From positions 50,577,200 through 50,641,199 of the forward strand of contig CM050648.1 in the NCBI GenBank assembly GCA_027574665.1: 64,000 nt of DNA, in the 5' to 3' direction. The notes beneath the pieces were generated by a model. The model searched no databases. It saw only the letters and a program-made list of their open reading frames with translations, and was not told the origin of the DNA. Origin of the DNA: Rhynochetos jubatus. Its lineage: Eukaryota > Chordata > Aves > Eurypygiformes > Rhynochetidae. A program made the position numbers and the translations under genes. This document shows positions 12,998-23,454 of the stretch, piece after piece. Every line of letters starts with the position of its first letter. The stretch's first letter is position 1.

Positions 12998-13107
12998 CTG
13001 TTTGTGTAAGGGCAAGGACACACCCGACAGGAACCTTGAGTGGCATCTCCAAAATAGCCGTCTTTACAGTGCTCACATTTCTCCCCAGCAGTATTATACT
13101 GACAGTT
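12998..13107 (-). CDS. LAMA3: LAMA3 exon 32 (LE repeat)
   Basis: 110 nt, 36 codons + 2 nt. It encodes NCQYNTAGEKCEHCKDGYFG, then GSCRVCPCPYTN. Human has NCQHNTAGEHCERC and CPCPHTN. Acceptor TTTAAG, donor GTACAG. Confidence 0.96.
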
Positions 13108-13813
13108 CTTAAAAAGGAAACAACCAAGACAGTTAACAGTGCTGTACCCCTCAATATGGCTGTATTACTATTAAAAACAAATTATAGCCAATCTACTGTG
13201 AGGATATGTTCTTTCTCTTCCACATAATCAAGTGTTTACTGCCAAACTGCCTTCACTACCAGGATAGATTGATTCCGGTCATTCTCTAATTGTAGAAAGC
13301 AAAATTTGCTCACTATTGTGGAAAAGCAACAGATAAAAAAGCAGCATTAAACCACATTTTTAAAGAAATTCAATCAGATGCATGGTTTGTTAAGGAACAT
13401 TCTATTAATGCACTCTCTCTGCCTTGATATTTCAATTAAAAAGAACTATGTTTAAATGGAACTTTAGATTCCACATTTTAACACTAAATAGAAGAAAGAT
13501 ATAATTTAAAAGGATGCAATTAATTGAGCCCAAATACATTCTTTAAAAAAAACCACATGAAATTTATTAATATAAAAAGTAGTTCTCTTAGATTCAGATC
13601 AGAACTGAATTTCATGTACTTTCTCCAGTGTATATATAATTTGTATTTATCTGGAGTAACTGGAATAAATAACAAAAAACAGGCTGGGAACACAATTAAA
13701 ACTGATACAACTGAGCCACTTTTTCCATGACAAAACTGTTGGTAATTATATCTCATTTTAGAAACATTCTTATTCCTGGCGCTGTCTAATTGTTGCACAC
13801 GTTCGGTTGAACT

Positions 13814-13857
13814 CCATCTTAAAGGTTTTTTCCAACCGATAGGATTCTATGATTCCA
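13814..13857 (+). mobile_element. Degenerate CR1 terminal fragment
   Basis: About 44 bp (cttaaaggttttttccaacc and aggattctatgattcc) resembling the last bases of CR1. Too short to classify further. Confidence 0.5.
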
Positions 13858-14200
13858 CATGTACACATTATGGGGAAAGGGTGAGAAAGTTGCTTTTGTA
13901 TGACCTGAAGCGGTGCTAATTTAAAATAGAAGTCGTTCAAATACATTTTTGAGCAGCCATAAAAATTCCATGTGGCCAACACTCAAGAGGCATTAAACCC
14001 CCCAAGTTCTAAACCCCTTTTCTTCAATGTGCAGCAGACTGATCTAGTGTCCCACAGAGCTGAGGGTACTATTAAAGTGATAGATGGAAGAAGGAAGTGG
14101 GAAATTGGCTGGAAGCAGCCACGGAGCAGATTGCACTCCCACTTCATAGACTCTGACGGCTTAGGGTTATGGTTGAAGGCCCTACTACCATGTTTTTGTA

Positions 14201-14280
14201 GAATCATGGAATGGTTTAGGTTTTAAGGGACCTTAAAGATCATCTAGTTCCAACCCTCCTGCCATGGTGGGGTTGGCAGC
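14201..14280 (-). mobile_element. CR1 terminal fragment
   Basis: Reverse complement of a CR1 end: gaatcatggaatggtttagg, then accttaaagatcatctagtt and ccaaccctcctgccatggtg. Same strand as LAMA3, in intron 31-32. Confidence 0.8.
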
Positions 14281-16536
14281 AAAGGAGAATTTTTACCTAC
14301 AAATGAGAAACGGTTCTGCCTCTCCCATCTCCTCCTATGTTCCATTCTCCTCCACATTTCTTCACACCCAGACTCCCTCAACCACACCAACAGCCCTTCC
14401 CTCAGCCTCTGCATGTAGTAACTCATAAATTGTTTTCACCTTGGTTAAAGAATTAAATCTGTGGCTCACTTGTGAAAGGTTTTAGGAAAGAACAGGAAAA
14501 GCTCCAGTTCACATATGGGCCATATAACTAGGGGAAGGTAAAGAAACATGAAGACATTATGTTTGTCAAAAGGAACCCTTTCAAAATGTAGCCTCTACCA
14601 ATGCTGGTGCCTATCTTCCTGCAAAACTGTCTTGGAAAATTCAGAAGGTTTCTGAACAATTACTGTACATTTTGTTAATCCTGAAAAGTAAATTAAACTG
14701 CAAAAAGAGTAAAAGAGGAGTATTTAAAAATAACTGTGTTGGTGTCACCTTGGAGCAACCTCTCCCCCTCCCCAGGTTGGGGCCTAAGGACTGGAGAACA
14801 TAACCCAGTGCTCCCAAGGCACGGTGGAATGAAGCCAGAGCAGCAACTCCCTCACGAGTCTTCCTTCAAATTTCACAGGGCCAGAGACACCCCTGGAGCC
14901 ACAGAATCTCCAAACCACCAGGTACTGAAAACTCTGAAAGGAAAACCCTTGGCTGACTCCATATGCACCCAGATGCTACAAGGAAGCCAGAGTAGAGTGC
15001 ATCAGGGCCACAACAGAAATACCTACGTACACGGCGTTACATGACATGAAACAACATGTCAGGGGGTGAGCAAGTCTCAGCACCATGCTGCTGCTGAGGT
15101 AACCTGCCTTTCAGGAGGAAAGGCAGGGACCACGATGACACAAAGCCCAGTTTGTGGCAGAAGGCCAGCTTTCCCCTGCAGATGAGAACCAGTTCTTGCG
15201 TCGTCTCCTCTCGCACCTCGTTCTCCTCCACTTTCAGCAGCGCTGCCCTGCACCCCTCTCCTTCTACCAGCACACAGTGGGACAGCCATTGCCTGCGCTG
15301 GGGACAACTGCGCTGCTGCCGCAGAGGAGAAAGTCAGTCTGGGCTCTGCCTCACAAAGCCTCCTCTGGAGGAGAGACACTGACATGTGGAGGTACTGGGG
15401 TCCAGTGCTCCAGGTGAGGAGCAGGAAGGAGGAGAGCAAGCGAGCAGGCTTTGCACTTTGGATATGAAACTTGACAGCTCCACGCTGGGAAGCCTTGCTG
15501 TCTTCTCTGCACCACTACAGGTCTTTGCCCCATGACTGTTCTAGAGAGAGACAAGCTTGCTCCTTATTAGGTGGAGGCTCATCATGGGAATACAGGCCCT
15601 CTGGGCTTTCATTTTTCACCGCATTATCCTAGATGACTTTGCTTGCCCTAAATTTTGTCCCAGGGCCAAGTGTTGATTTAGCTTGATCTACCTGAAAGAT
15701 AATCCGGCTGTGAGAAGGAAGGGACAAAGAGAAACTTAAATCACATACTTCATAAGGCAAAAGTGAAATTTGCATTTTTTTGTCCTGTATACTTTTCATC
15801 TGAAGTAAAACTTCCTTATCTTTATAGCTCTGCCGCAGCGCTTGCCTGTCACGGCCTGCCTGCCTCTCCAAAGCAGCAGCCTGTAAGTCGTCCCCCAGAA
15901 TGTGCCGAATTGGTTTATAGTTTCCATTAAAGCAAGAGGGTTGGTTGAGACGAAGTCGGGGGGGATGACATAATGCCCAGGAATGCACCGCAGGCAGAAC
16001 GGATGCAGCACAAACAAGGAAGAAATAACAGAGGAGACAGACCATGAAAGGTGTTGGCAAGGTTCTTGTTTACACAGTGAAGAAAAATTAGTGAAAAGTT
16101 TCTAAGTGGGAATTTTTCAGAACAAACTGTTCAAAGAAGTGTCACGGATACAAGCTGGAGAAGCACAGTGGGCCAAATGTCACACTTGCATTGCTACAAG
16201 GGCTGACCCGCTCCCATGAGGCTGCTCTGGGTTTAATACAGTGTGACAGGAAGCAAAATCTGCCCCACTATATTTTCTGTAACAGCTGAATTAATCTTTT
16301 ATCCCCTTTATCTTATTTATTCCATTAGTTTTTAACCCATCTAGCTGTAAATTAAGATTATAGGAGATTTACTGATGCTGATTAAACGAGATTCTACAAA
16401 TGCTATGCATGAATGTACAAGGGGTATTTTTAGTTTCTTGGAATTTAACAATACTGTATAGTCCACACTGCAGTACGGTAAATGGTTTTTTCTCCTCTTT
16501 TTCCGATTAATTTCTTGAATGTTAGTATTTACTTAC

Positions 16537-16650
16537 AATACATTTTCCAGTACCATCTTGACACCTATCTGAATTTCCGTTGCAGTTGCAGGGGACACAG
16601 CGTCCAGTAAATAATCCTTTATTCTCACGGTAAAATCCAAGGCCACATTC
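16537..16650 (-). CDS. LAMA3: LAMA3 exon 31 (LE repeat, shared by alpha-3A and alpha-3B)
   Basis: 114 nt, 38 codons. It encodes [20 protein letters not shown], then [18 protein letters not shown]. Human has [21 protein letters not shown]. The phase-0 start accepts either alpha-3A exon 1 or exon 30. Acceptor GTTCAG, donor GTAAGT. Confidence 0.96.
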
Positions 16651-18810
16651 CTGAACAGTAAGCACAGAGGAAAAAAAAACCCAACAAAAAACAAACAGTG
16701 AGTATTGATGGAGGCAAAGTTTTACAGGTTATTGGAAGGGTATTTTAAAATTGTTTGCCATTTAGTAGTGGAGGTGTACATTTCCTGATAAGCTCTTCTA
16801 AGCCCGTATTATTGTTTAAATAATAAGTATTTTAATGCAGTGAATGGCACTGAAGAATGTACTGAATCAATTTCAGCCTAAACATCTGAACCCTGTGCTC
16901 TACACTTTGTGGCAGTGGGGATTTCATAATTTTTACTCTAACCTCTGAGCAAAACGCATTTCCTGTGGCTATGTACAATGGCACAGACTATGACTTTTAG
17001 ACTACAGACAAAGATTTGAATATAGATTCACACTACAGACTTCTCAGAGAAGAACATATGAAAATCTCACAAATTCGCTAGCGGTTATATGAAATCTTGA
17101 TATTAAATTAATCATGGTGTATTCCTCGGAGGTATTTCTAATGAGATCTTTTACATTAATTCCTCATGACTTTCACAATAAGTCTACCTGGAGCTACACG
17201 AAGCCACACTTAGAGCGAGGTGATCTTACAAAATACACAGCAGTCTAGTGTCTAAGTACAGGCTTGTCCCAGAGACCTGGGAAGCATGAGAAGAATGCTC
17301 AGCTGTTGAGGGCACAGGAGCAGAAGCACAGCCTGTCATAGCACAGTCAGGTTTAAATAGGCAGCTGAACCAGAAGAAGGTTATGAATGAAGCAAGAGAC
17401 ATGAGATTTGTTAGCATACACCAGGAAGGTAGTAACTAATATGTTAAAACCAAGTTCTTGCTTGGCATGGGCAGGGAAAGCACAAGGGTAGGGAATGTAC
17501 GAAGAATTTTTCCTGGGCATGGAGGCTTCCCATATACAGACCAATTCAAATATTCCTGCCCACGTTCTCTGCTCAGCATCCTCCTGGCACACCAAACCAC
17601 ACTAAAAGTGACCGGGCAGAAGTCTATCCCTTCTATTCCCTAGCTCCTTTTCAGGAGTACCTAAGCTGGTGTGGTGCAGGGAAGATCAGAGGCTGTATGG
17701 ACAAAGGGAGAAAGCTGTGCTCCCCACGAAGCCAACACCTCCCAGGTTCCCGCCTCAGGCAACGTACTTCTGCACTGTGCCTATGCCTCACCTCAACCTC
17801 ACAGGTAGAGGCTGGCCCCAATGACATTCAGAAAACAAGTGACAGCTGAACTCTGAAGCCATCAATCTTTTCTCATAGCAGTTGCACCAAGACTGATGGG
17901 ACTAATCTGAAGAGCAAAGGGTTTGCAGGGTGGTGTCTTAGATCACCTTCCAGTGGTTTGAGGTGTTAAGTATTTATGCAGGGACAGGATTAACCAGTGA
18001 ATTTATCAACCATGTAACTACTAGAGGGAAAAAAAAACCCCTAGTCTCTCCCAAAGCAGATCCCAAAAGGAATACTGAGTTATTGCTGTTTAAATAACCG
18101 TTGCTAGTGGCACCTTTGTGTTCTTTACATGTGGAATAAATGAAAAAAAAAAAAGCAAAATACCAATGTCATCACAGCTTTTAATACTGACTTCACTGTG
18201 AGCAAGGACTGAAGGTAGAATAGGCACTTGAAATTTTTCAGATACATTTTTAAAGGGGTGAACATGTTCCCTGAACAACAGGGAGTCAATATACACATAT
18301 TCTGAAGAAATCAGGACTGAAATGCATTAAACAGCATGACTAATATAGGCTCTAATGCATATAAATTTTATTTACTGGAAGTCTCTTTTTGGAGAGCAAA
18401 ATGAATCACTCATTTTAAAAATACATCCAAATACATTTGTAAAAAAATCTATGCAGCTTTTTTTTTTTTTTTCCTATTTATGCTGTCTTTAAAAAAAATA
18501 CATTCCGAGTACATGGGCACTTTGTTTTTCAAAGCAGCATTCGTGATACTGCGAAACTGATTCCACAAGAAGATAAAGTGCTAGGCACTTTCGAGAGCTT
18601 AGGAGTTCAGGCTGACTGTTTTCAAGTAAACAACAATTTAAAAGCAACTTCTCACACACACTTTTGTTAGCAAAGCACTTTGAGATATAACAAGATTAGC
18701 CTTCCTAATACTTTTATATTAAGTAATATATAAGCTGTTATCAAATTAGTTCATTTAAAAAACAAAGACAAAGAAGGAAGCAAGCGAGGAAGGGAAAATG
18801 AACAGATTAC
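16651..18810. other. Intron between alpha-3A exon 1 and exon 31
   Basis: AT-rich, with a T-run at 18458-18473. No coding or named repeat seen. As the first intron of alpha-3A it is a place where enhancers are often found, but nothing here proves that. Confidence 0.5.
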
Positions 18811-18975
18811 CTGTCCCAGGTAAAAATCCCTTTGAACTTGCTGCTGCTGACTCCTCTCCTGAAGGTGAGGATATGATATCCTCTGTTGCATCTCTTGTGC
18901 AAAACAATGCCCCAGGGCTACTAACGTGACAACCAGCCATCCTACATTCCTCGGCCTCCCAGCTTGGGCCATCAT
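18811..18975 (-). CDS. LAMA3: LAMA3 alpha-3A first coding exon with signal peptide
   Basis: 165 nt, 55 codons from the ATG at 18973-18975 to donor GTAATC. A second in-frame ATG follows immediately; I take the first by convention. The N-terminus (MMAQAGRPRNV) leads into a hydrophobic core, GWLVVTLVALGHCFA, that fits a signal peptide. A short Gln-rich segment (RSQQQQVQRDF) then runs into LE cysteines in exon 31. Human alpha-3A starts with a similar GWL..GAALGQC core. There is no acceptor in front of the ATG; upstream sequence looks like 5' UTR and promoter. The exon lies in the alpha-3B intron between exons 30 and 31 and would be used only by the internal promoter. Confidence 0.93.
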
Positions 18976-19210
18976 TTTACTCTGGCTTCACTGCGAACAC
19001 ACGCTGCTATTCTTTTGGCGTTCTCTTATCCTCTCCCTTCTTCTCCAGCTTCTGACTCAGATTAATGAGGCTCCGTGCTGCGATGGGCCCCACCTTTAAA
19101 CTTTATACATGAGTCAAGCTGTACAGCACACATTACCATTGCTGAGGTTAACAAGTAACCTCGCAGTTCCTGTAGCTCAATATATGCCTAAATCGGGGTG
19201 TGGCAAGCAT
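18976..19210 (-). promoter_or_regulatory. LAMA3: Putative LAMA3A internal promoter and 5' UTR
   Basis: On the minus strand a TATA-like GTATAAAG (19101-19108) lies about 130 bases upstream of the alpha-3A ATG. A perfect AP-1 site (TGACTCA on minus, 19110-19116) sits immediately upstream of it. A second AP-1 site is at 19053-19059, a GGGTGTGGC KLF4-type motif at 19196-19204, and a TGAGTAA variant at 19273-19279. Mammalian LAMA3A is known to depend on AP-1, and KLF4 has been linked to it. The start site, expected near 19070-19080, is inferred. Confidence 0.65.
19110..19116 (-). promoter_or_regulatory. AP-1 consensus site abutting the LAMA3A TATA-like box
   Basis: The 7-bp consensus TGAGTCA (TGACTCA on minus) lies directly upstream of the TATA-like GTATAAAG. 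Exact match; function inferred. Confidence 0.6.
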
Positions 19211-19360
19211 CACCTCCTCCCCACCTAAGGCAGCCAGACAGAGCTAGGTGATTAGAGCAGTAAATCACTGCCTGAGTAATGCTGCGTAAACATACGGGGC
19301 TTACGAACTGCCCAGGTGAGTGTCTTGGTCACTTCCTTTGGCTGTGTATTTCCCCTAGGC

Positions 19361-19482
19361 TATATAAAAACCTTAGTTTATAAAGGCAGTATGTTGAAAG
19401 CAGCGGGATGGGAGGAGGAATTTCAGTCAATGCTCATCGATTCCCACGTGCCACTGAACATCAGATGCGTGAAAAGGTAAGT
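19361..19482 (+). promoter_or_regulatory. Possible divergent plus-strand promoter and first exon
   Basis: TATATAAA at 19361-19368 is followed 40 bases later by ATG (19408) and 23 open codons (MGGGISVNAHRF...) that end exactly at a consensus donor, AAG|GTAAGT (19477). The layout is that of a TATA-driven first exon pointing away from LAMA3A, about 250 bases upstream of its promoter. I see no convincing second exon. Confidence 0.3.
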
Positions 19483-20454
19483 TTCTGGATACATTTCCAA
19501 ACTGGTATTGGAGAGGTGATGAAGTGCTGCCCTGAGCAGTGGATGCACACACGAGACAATGTTGTTTTCTTCTGTCTCTCTGCAGCTGCTCTGGTCTAGG
19601 TATTATTCTTTCATTCTCATTTCCAAATCATTTGCAAGGTTAATACAGCAATTGCTGCTTTACAGAAACCCTCAACCATTTTCTGAGAGATTAATTCCTC
19701 CTATTTTGTGCGCTTTCCTATTTTGTGCACCGCTTATCTCTCCAGTACTTTATTCTGCTGCCTTGGGTGCTTATACATGAGAAGAGTCAAGCTCTAAGCT
19801 AATCAAAGTGACAACCAAAATAATTACAGCTACAGGAAGAGCATCAAGGACTGAATATACAACTCTGGCTAGGATTTCACCACTTTTCAGGTAACAGTAT
19901 TACTTTGCAATGTTTACATTATCTTTCATAGGAATGTCTCCAAGTATTTTTTTTCAAGTATTTTTAACTTCAGCTTTCTAATATTTTCCTATAAAAATAG
20001 GAAAAGTGTTAGTCACTCTATGAAAACAGGAAAGCATTATCTAGGTTCAGGTTACTTTCCTTCTTTGTCACGCATTTCCTTGATAAAGTAAGGAAACTTG
20101 TCCATGTGTAGGGTCTCAGAGACTTCAACCGATTCAACTCAGACCTTCCATCCACTGAAGTCAGTATCAACTGAGATTATTCAGATGCTCATACGGCATC
20201 ACAGAAGAGTCCCCCATTATAGTGTACCACACGTGTCAAATGACATTCACAGTTCCACAGAAGCAATCATGAGTTGAATAACCCTATACCGCTTCTTCGA
20301 CAGTGCAAGTATTTGAGCCATTGAAAGTGCACACGCTTACAAGAAGCATGTTTAATTACTTCAATAACTAGCCTGTTCCTCTAACTAAGCCATTATGTAT
20401 AGCTGTAGGCAAGACAGAAGATAATGGTACCATATGGAGGCAAATGCTTCCTAC

Positions 20455-20685
20455 CTGGCATGAGTCACCCGCGTACTCCGGAGGGCAGGAGCATGTCTCT
20501 ACGCTGTGTGCAATGCTGCCGCTTCCTGTGCTGGTGGCTTCTTCCAGCCCAACCTCACCCAGCGTTAATCGCTGAGTCTCCGTGAAGTAAAGGCCTCTGA
20601 TGTGTAAGCCATCTAGTCTAGACAGGATTACCATCAGTTCTTCTCTGGACACAGGGTTACTGCTGCTGGCATGCCTGAAGTTTCC
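20455..20685 (-). CDS. LAMA3: LAMA3 exon 30 (end of L4 and LE; last alpha-3B-only exon)
   Basis: 231 nt, 77 codons. It encodes GNFRHASSSNPVSREELMVI, GLYFTETQRLTLGEVGLEEA and CSCPPEYAGDSCQ. This is the end of the L4 domain and the resumed LE repeat. It ends in phase 0, as does the alpha-3A first exon, so both splice to exon 31. Acceptor GTGCAG, donor GTAGGA. Confidence 0.96.
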
Positions 20686-21653
20686 CTGCACATTAAGGGT
20701 ATAAAGTGAGCACAACCCACCTGCTTCTTAAAAAGTGTATCTGCAACGAAGACAGCATGACAGAACAAGGGTGAAAAAACACCCATGGAACAGACCCCTC
20801 TAGTGCCGATTGGTGTGGGGTGAAATAGAGGTCAGGAAAGTAAATATAGTGAATGTAAACACAAGATAGGTGGGAAAAGGAATAATGACCATAAAAAGGG
20901 ATGTACCCTTTACTTTGTAAGGTACATATGGCTTTTAGGTATCAAAAAGTGAAAAGTCATATAGGTGGTTCTTCAGTCATCCAAATTTCTTTGAGGGATC
21001 ACCCACCAAACCACAAAAGCGCGGAGGAAAATGCTTTTATCTTTAAGTACAAAGTCCTAGACATCCAGTCTTTGAGGACTGCCTTCACATGCTTTCTTGC
21101 TGCTAATAGAGACAGCAATACTGAAAATGGAATCTGGCTTCAACTAATCTTTTTTTTTTTTTTGCCTATATAAGAGACAGAAATAAATAGCCCAGTTTGA
21201 CCTTCTGAGCACAGATTTAAAGTAGGAATAATCCCTGCTAAAATCACCTGCCTGAATGCTAGACACCCATTCGAAACTAGGTAGCTAGACATCAAGGCAA
21301 ACAGGTAACAGTTCATTCCATCCCTATTAAGTACAGTCTGGGGCTGCAGTGAATCATCTTCCATTGATGACTGATCCAGAATTACTCCACTGGCCCTGGA
21401 GGGAGTGCTAAGGGCAAATTGGACAAGATGCCTAACTTGGAGGTGCTAAAATTAGGTGGCACGAACCAGAACCTAGGTTCAGTGTGGCAGTAAAGACAGA
21501 GGAAAAAAATGTTGTTTATACTTAAGGTCTACAGTATTTAAGTTTATATTCACTAACATTATCAAGTATTTGGTATTTCTGCACATATTACCTGTGTATT
21601 TTTTAGGTGCCACTGGGAAGAAAAGAGAAGGCCACTCCATTTTCATTTCTTAC

Positions 21654-21737
21654 CTCAACTAGCTGCACACGGCCATGATATTGGCGGTCAGGCACTGGGT
21701 TGTTGGGATCCATATAAACCACTTTCATTTGCTGGCC
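21654..21737 (-). CDS. LAMA3: LAMA3 exon 29 (laminin IV type A domain)
   Basis: 84 nt, 28 codons. It encodes GQQMKVVYMDPNNPVPDRQY, then HGRVQLVE. It runs in phase into exon 30 (GNFRHASS), as in human (HGRVHVVEGNFRHASS). Acceptor CACATAG, donor GTAAGA. Confidence 0.95.
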
Positions 21738-22700
21738 CTATGTGAGAATGAAGATATAACACTGCTGTTTCATTATTTTTTACGGTAAAGTGTTCAGATG
21801 CAACTAAATTTGGTGGAGCACATTAATCCTCTTCTTTGGGGGATAAAAACTAAGTATTACTAGGAAAACCGTATGTAATTTTGTCAGCAAAGTGGTATAG
21901 CAAGCACTGTGTTCTAGTGTCAGCAGGGTTTTCACTGCTTTTGCCTCTTAACAACCTTGCTTTCAAACAAAACACCAAGAGAATTAAATTAATGCTGACC
22001 AATTTTCACAGTAACTAGTTATTACCTTCGAGTAAAAACGATTTTGCATTTTCAAACACCCTCCTTCGCTGCCTGCTGCACAAACAACTGTGGATACTAC
22101 TGTACTACTTTATGAGGCATGTTTCCCAGTTAGAATCCTAGAATATTGAATTAGTATCTCTGATGGTCTGAAGAAACAAACCCACCCCCTTGGGAATTTC
22201 AACCAACAGTAAAAGATTTCAATTTTGGCCCTAAAGTGGTTAAATTACAAAACTGTTAACCTAAATAAAATACCTTTTTACTTCAATCCCTTGAAGGCCT
22301 GTAATTATCCTTCATTTTATGCTGAAGAAAATTCTCACAGAAAATGAGATTAATTACATGTGGAATCCAGGGCATATTTTGCAAAGTCAAGGCCATACTC
22401 GTTGACAAGTGTGCAAGGCATTAATTATTATTTTTTCCACGTGTGCATTTTACAGAGAAAATCCCTTTTCTTATCTTTTTATTTGCTCTTGTCAGTTATG
22501 CTTAATAATATGTTACATTGACAACAGGTGTGTGTGTTGATGGCTTTGAGCAAAATGCCGTAAAATGACTTCTACAGAAATGTAGCAAGTTGCTATAAAA
22601 GTTAAGCACACTACAGGAGCAAAATTTGCTGTACTGTCAGGTAACAGAAAATATCATGGTATTGGTATTGCTTGAAAGAAAAATGGTAACTCAGACTTAC

Positions 22701-22802
22701 TGTTAGTTGTACATCAGGTCTCTTATCCAGAAGAACCATGCCCTCACTAGGTAAGCCAAAGGATTTCACCTGGTAACTTAGGGAGCCACCATACGAAGAA
22801 AG
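22701..22802 (-). CDS. LAMA3: LAMA3 exon 28 (laminin IV type A domain)
   Basis: 102 nt, 34 codons. It encodes LSSYGGSLSYQVKSFGLPSE, then MVLLDKRPDVQLT. Human alpha-3 has VSSYGGYLTYQAKSFGLPGD and KKPDVQLT. Acceptor ATTACAG, donor GTAAGT. Confidence 0.96.
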
Positions 22803-23320
22803 CTGTAATGAGATGCACAAGAGCAGAGATGCTTTGTTGCACTATTGTTTCATATTAATATAACTTTGTATTCCAGTCTACACCACCTTCCAGCACTGTA
22901 AATAATGTATTTCCTCTTTGTTCTTTAGACAAAACATGAAAATATGTGCTGCTTGGAAGAAATCACTTTCTATTTTGTTTACTTTGTGTATCTGACATCA
23001 CTTTTTGAGCAGTTACTGTTCTCTGAATGGTTACCTTCATCAGGGTTTGGGGGTTTTTTTTCATACCTTGGATCATGACATTCATGTCATGGAGGAAGCA
23101 CGTTTACATGAATGTTGTTGTTCTCCTGACCCTACAGAACAGATTTGGCTCATCAAGAGCAGATGTCAGACTGAGAATGAAAGGGGTAGCAAACCCCAGG
23201 AACAGCCATAGACAAAAGGAAGTCCGACTATATGCGTTTAAAGGTGGCTTTCATACGCCAACATTTTCTAAACTTACTACAAACATGAATCTTATCAGGA
23301 AGTCTTTGCTCCACCTTCTG

Positions 23321-23454
23321 GAGGCCAGGCTGGATGAGGCTTTGAGCAACCTGGTCTAGTGGAGGGTGTCCCTGCCCATGGCAGGGGGGTTGGAACTGGA
23401 TGGTCTTTAAGGTCCCTTCCAACCCAAACCATTATATGATGATTTTATGATGAT
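23321..23454 (+). mobile_element. CR1 LINE 3' tail
   Basis: About 130 bp with the highly characteristic gtctagtggagggtgtccct and aaggtcccttccaacccaaa, ending in a short (ATGATTTTATG)-like terminal repeat. Plus orientation, in the exon 27-28 intron. Confidence 0.88.

Larger units (their letters stand above)
13108..16536. other. Intron 31-32
   Basis: Holds two short CR1 ends and a GC-richer block at about 14980-15560 with overlapping short frames. An open minus frame of 143 codons at 15629-16060 has a hydrophobic N-terminus. No known protein recognised. Confidence 0.55.
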
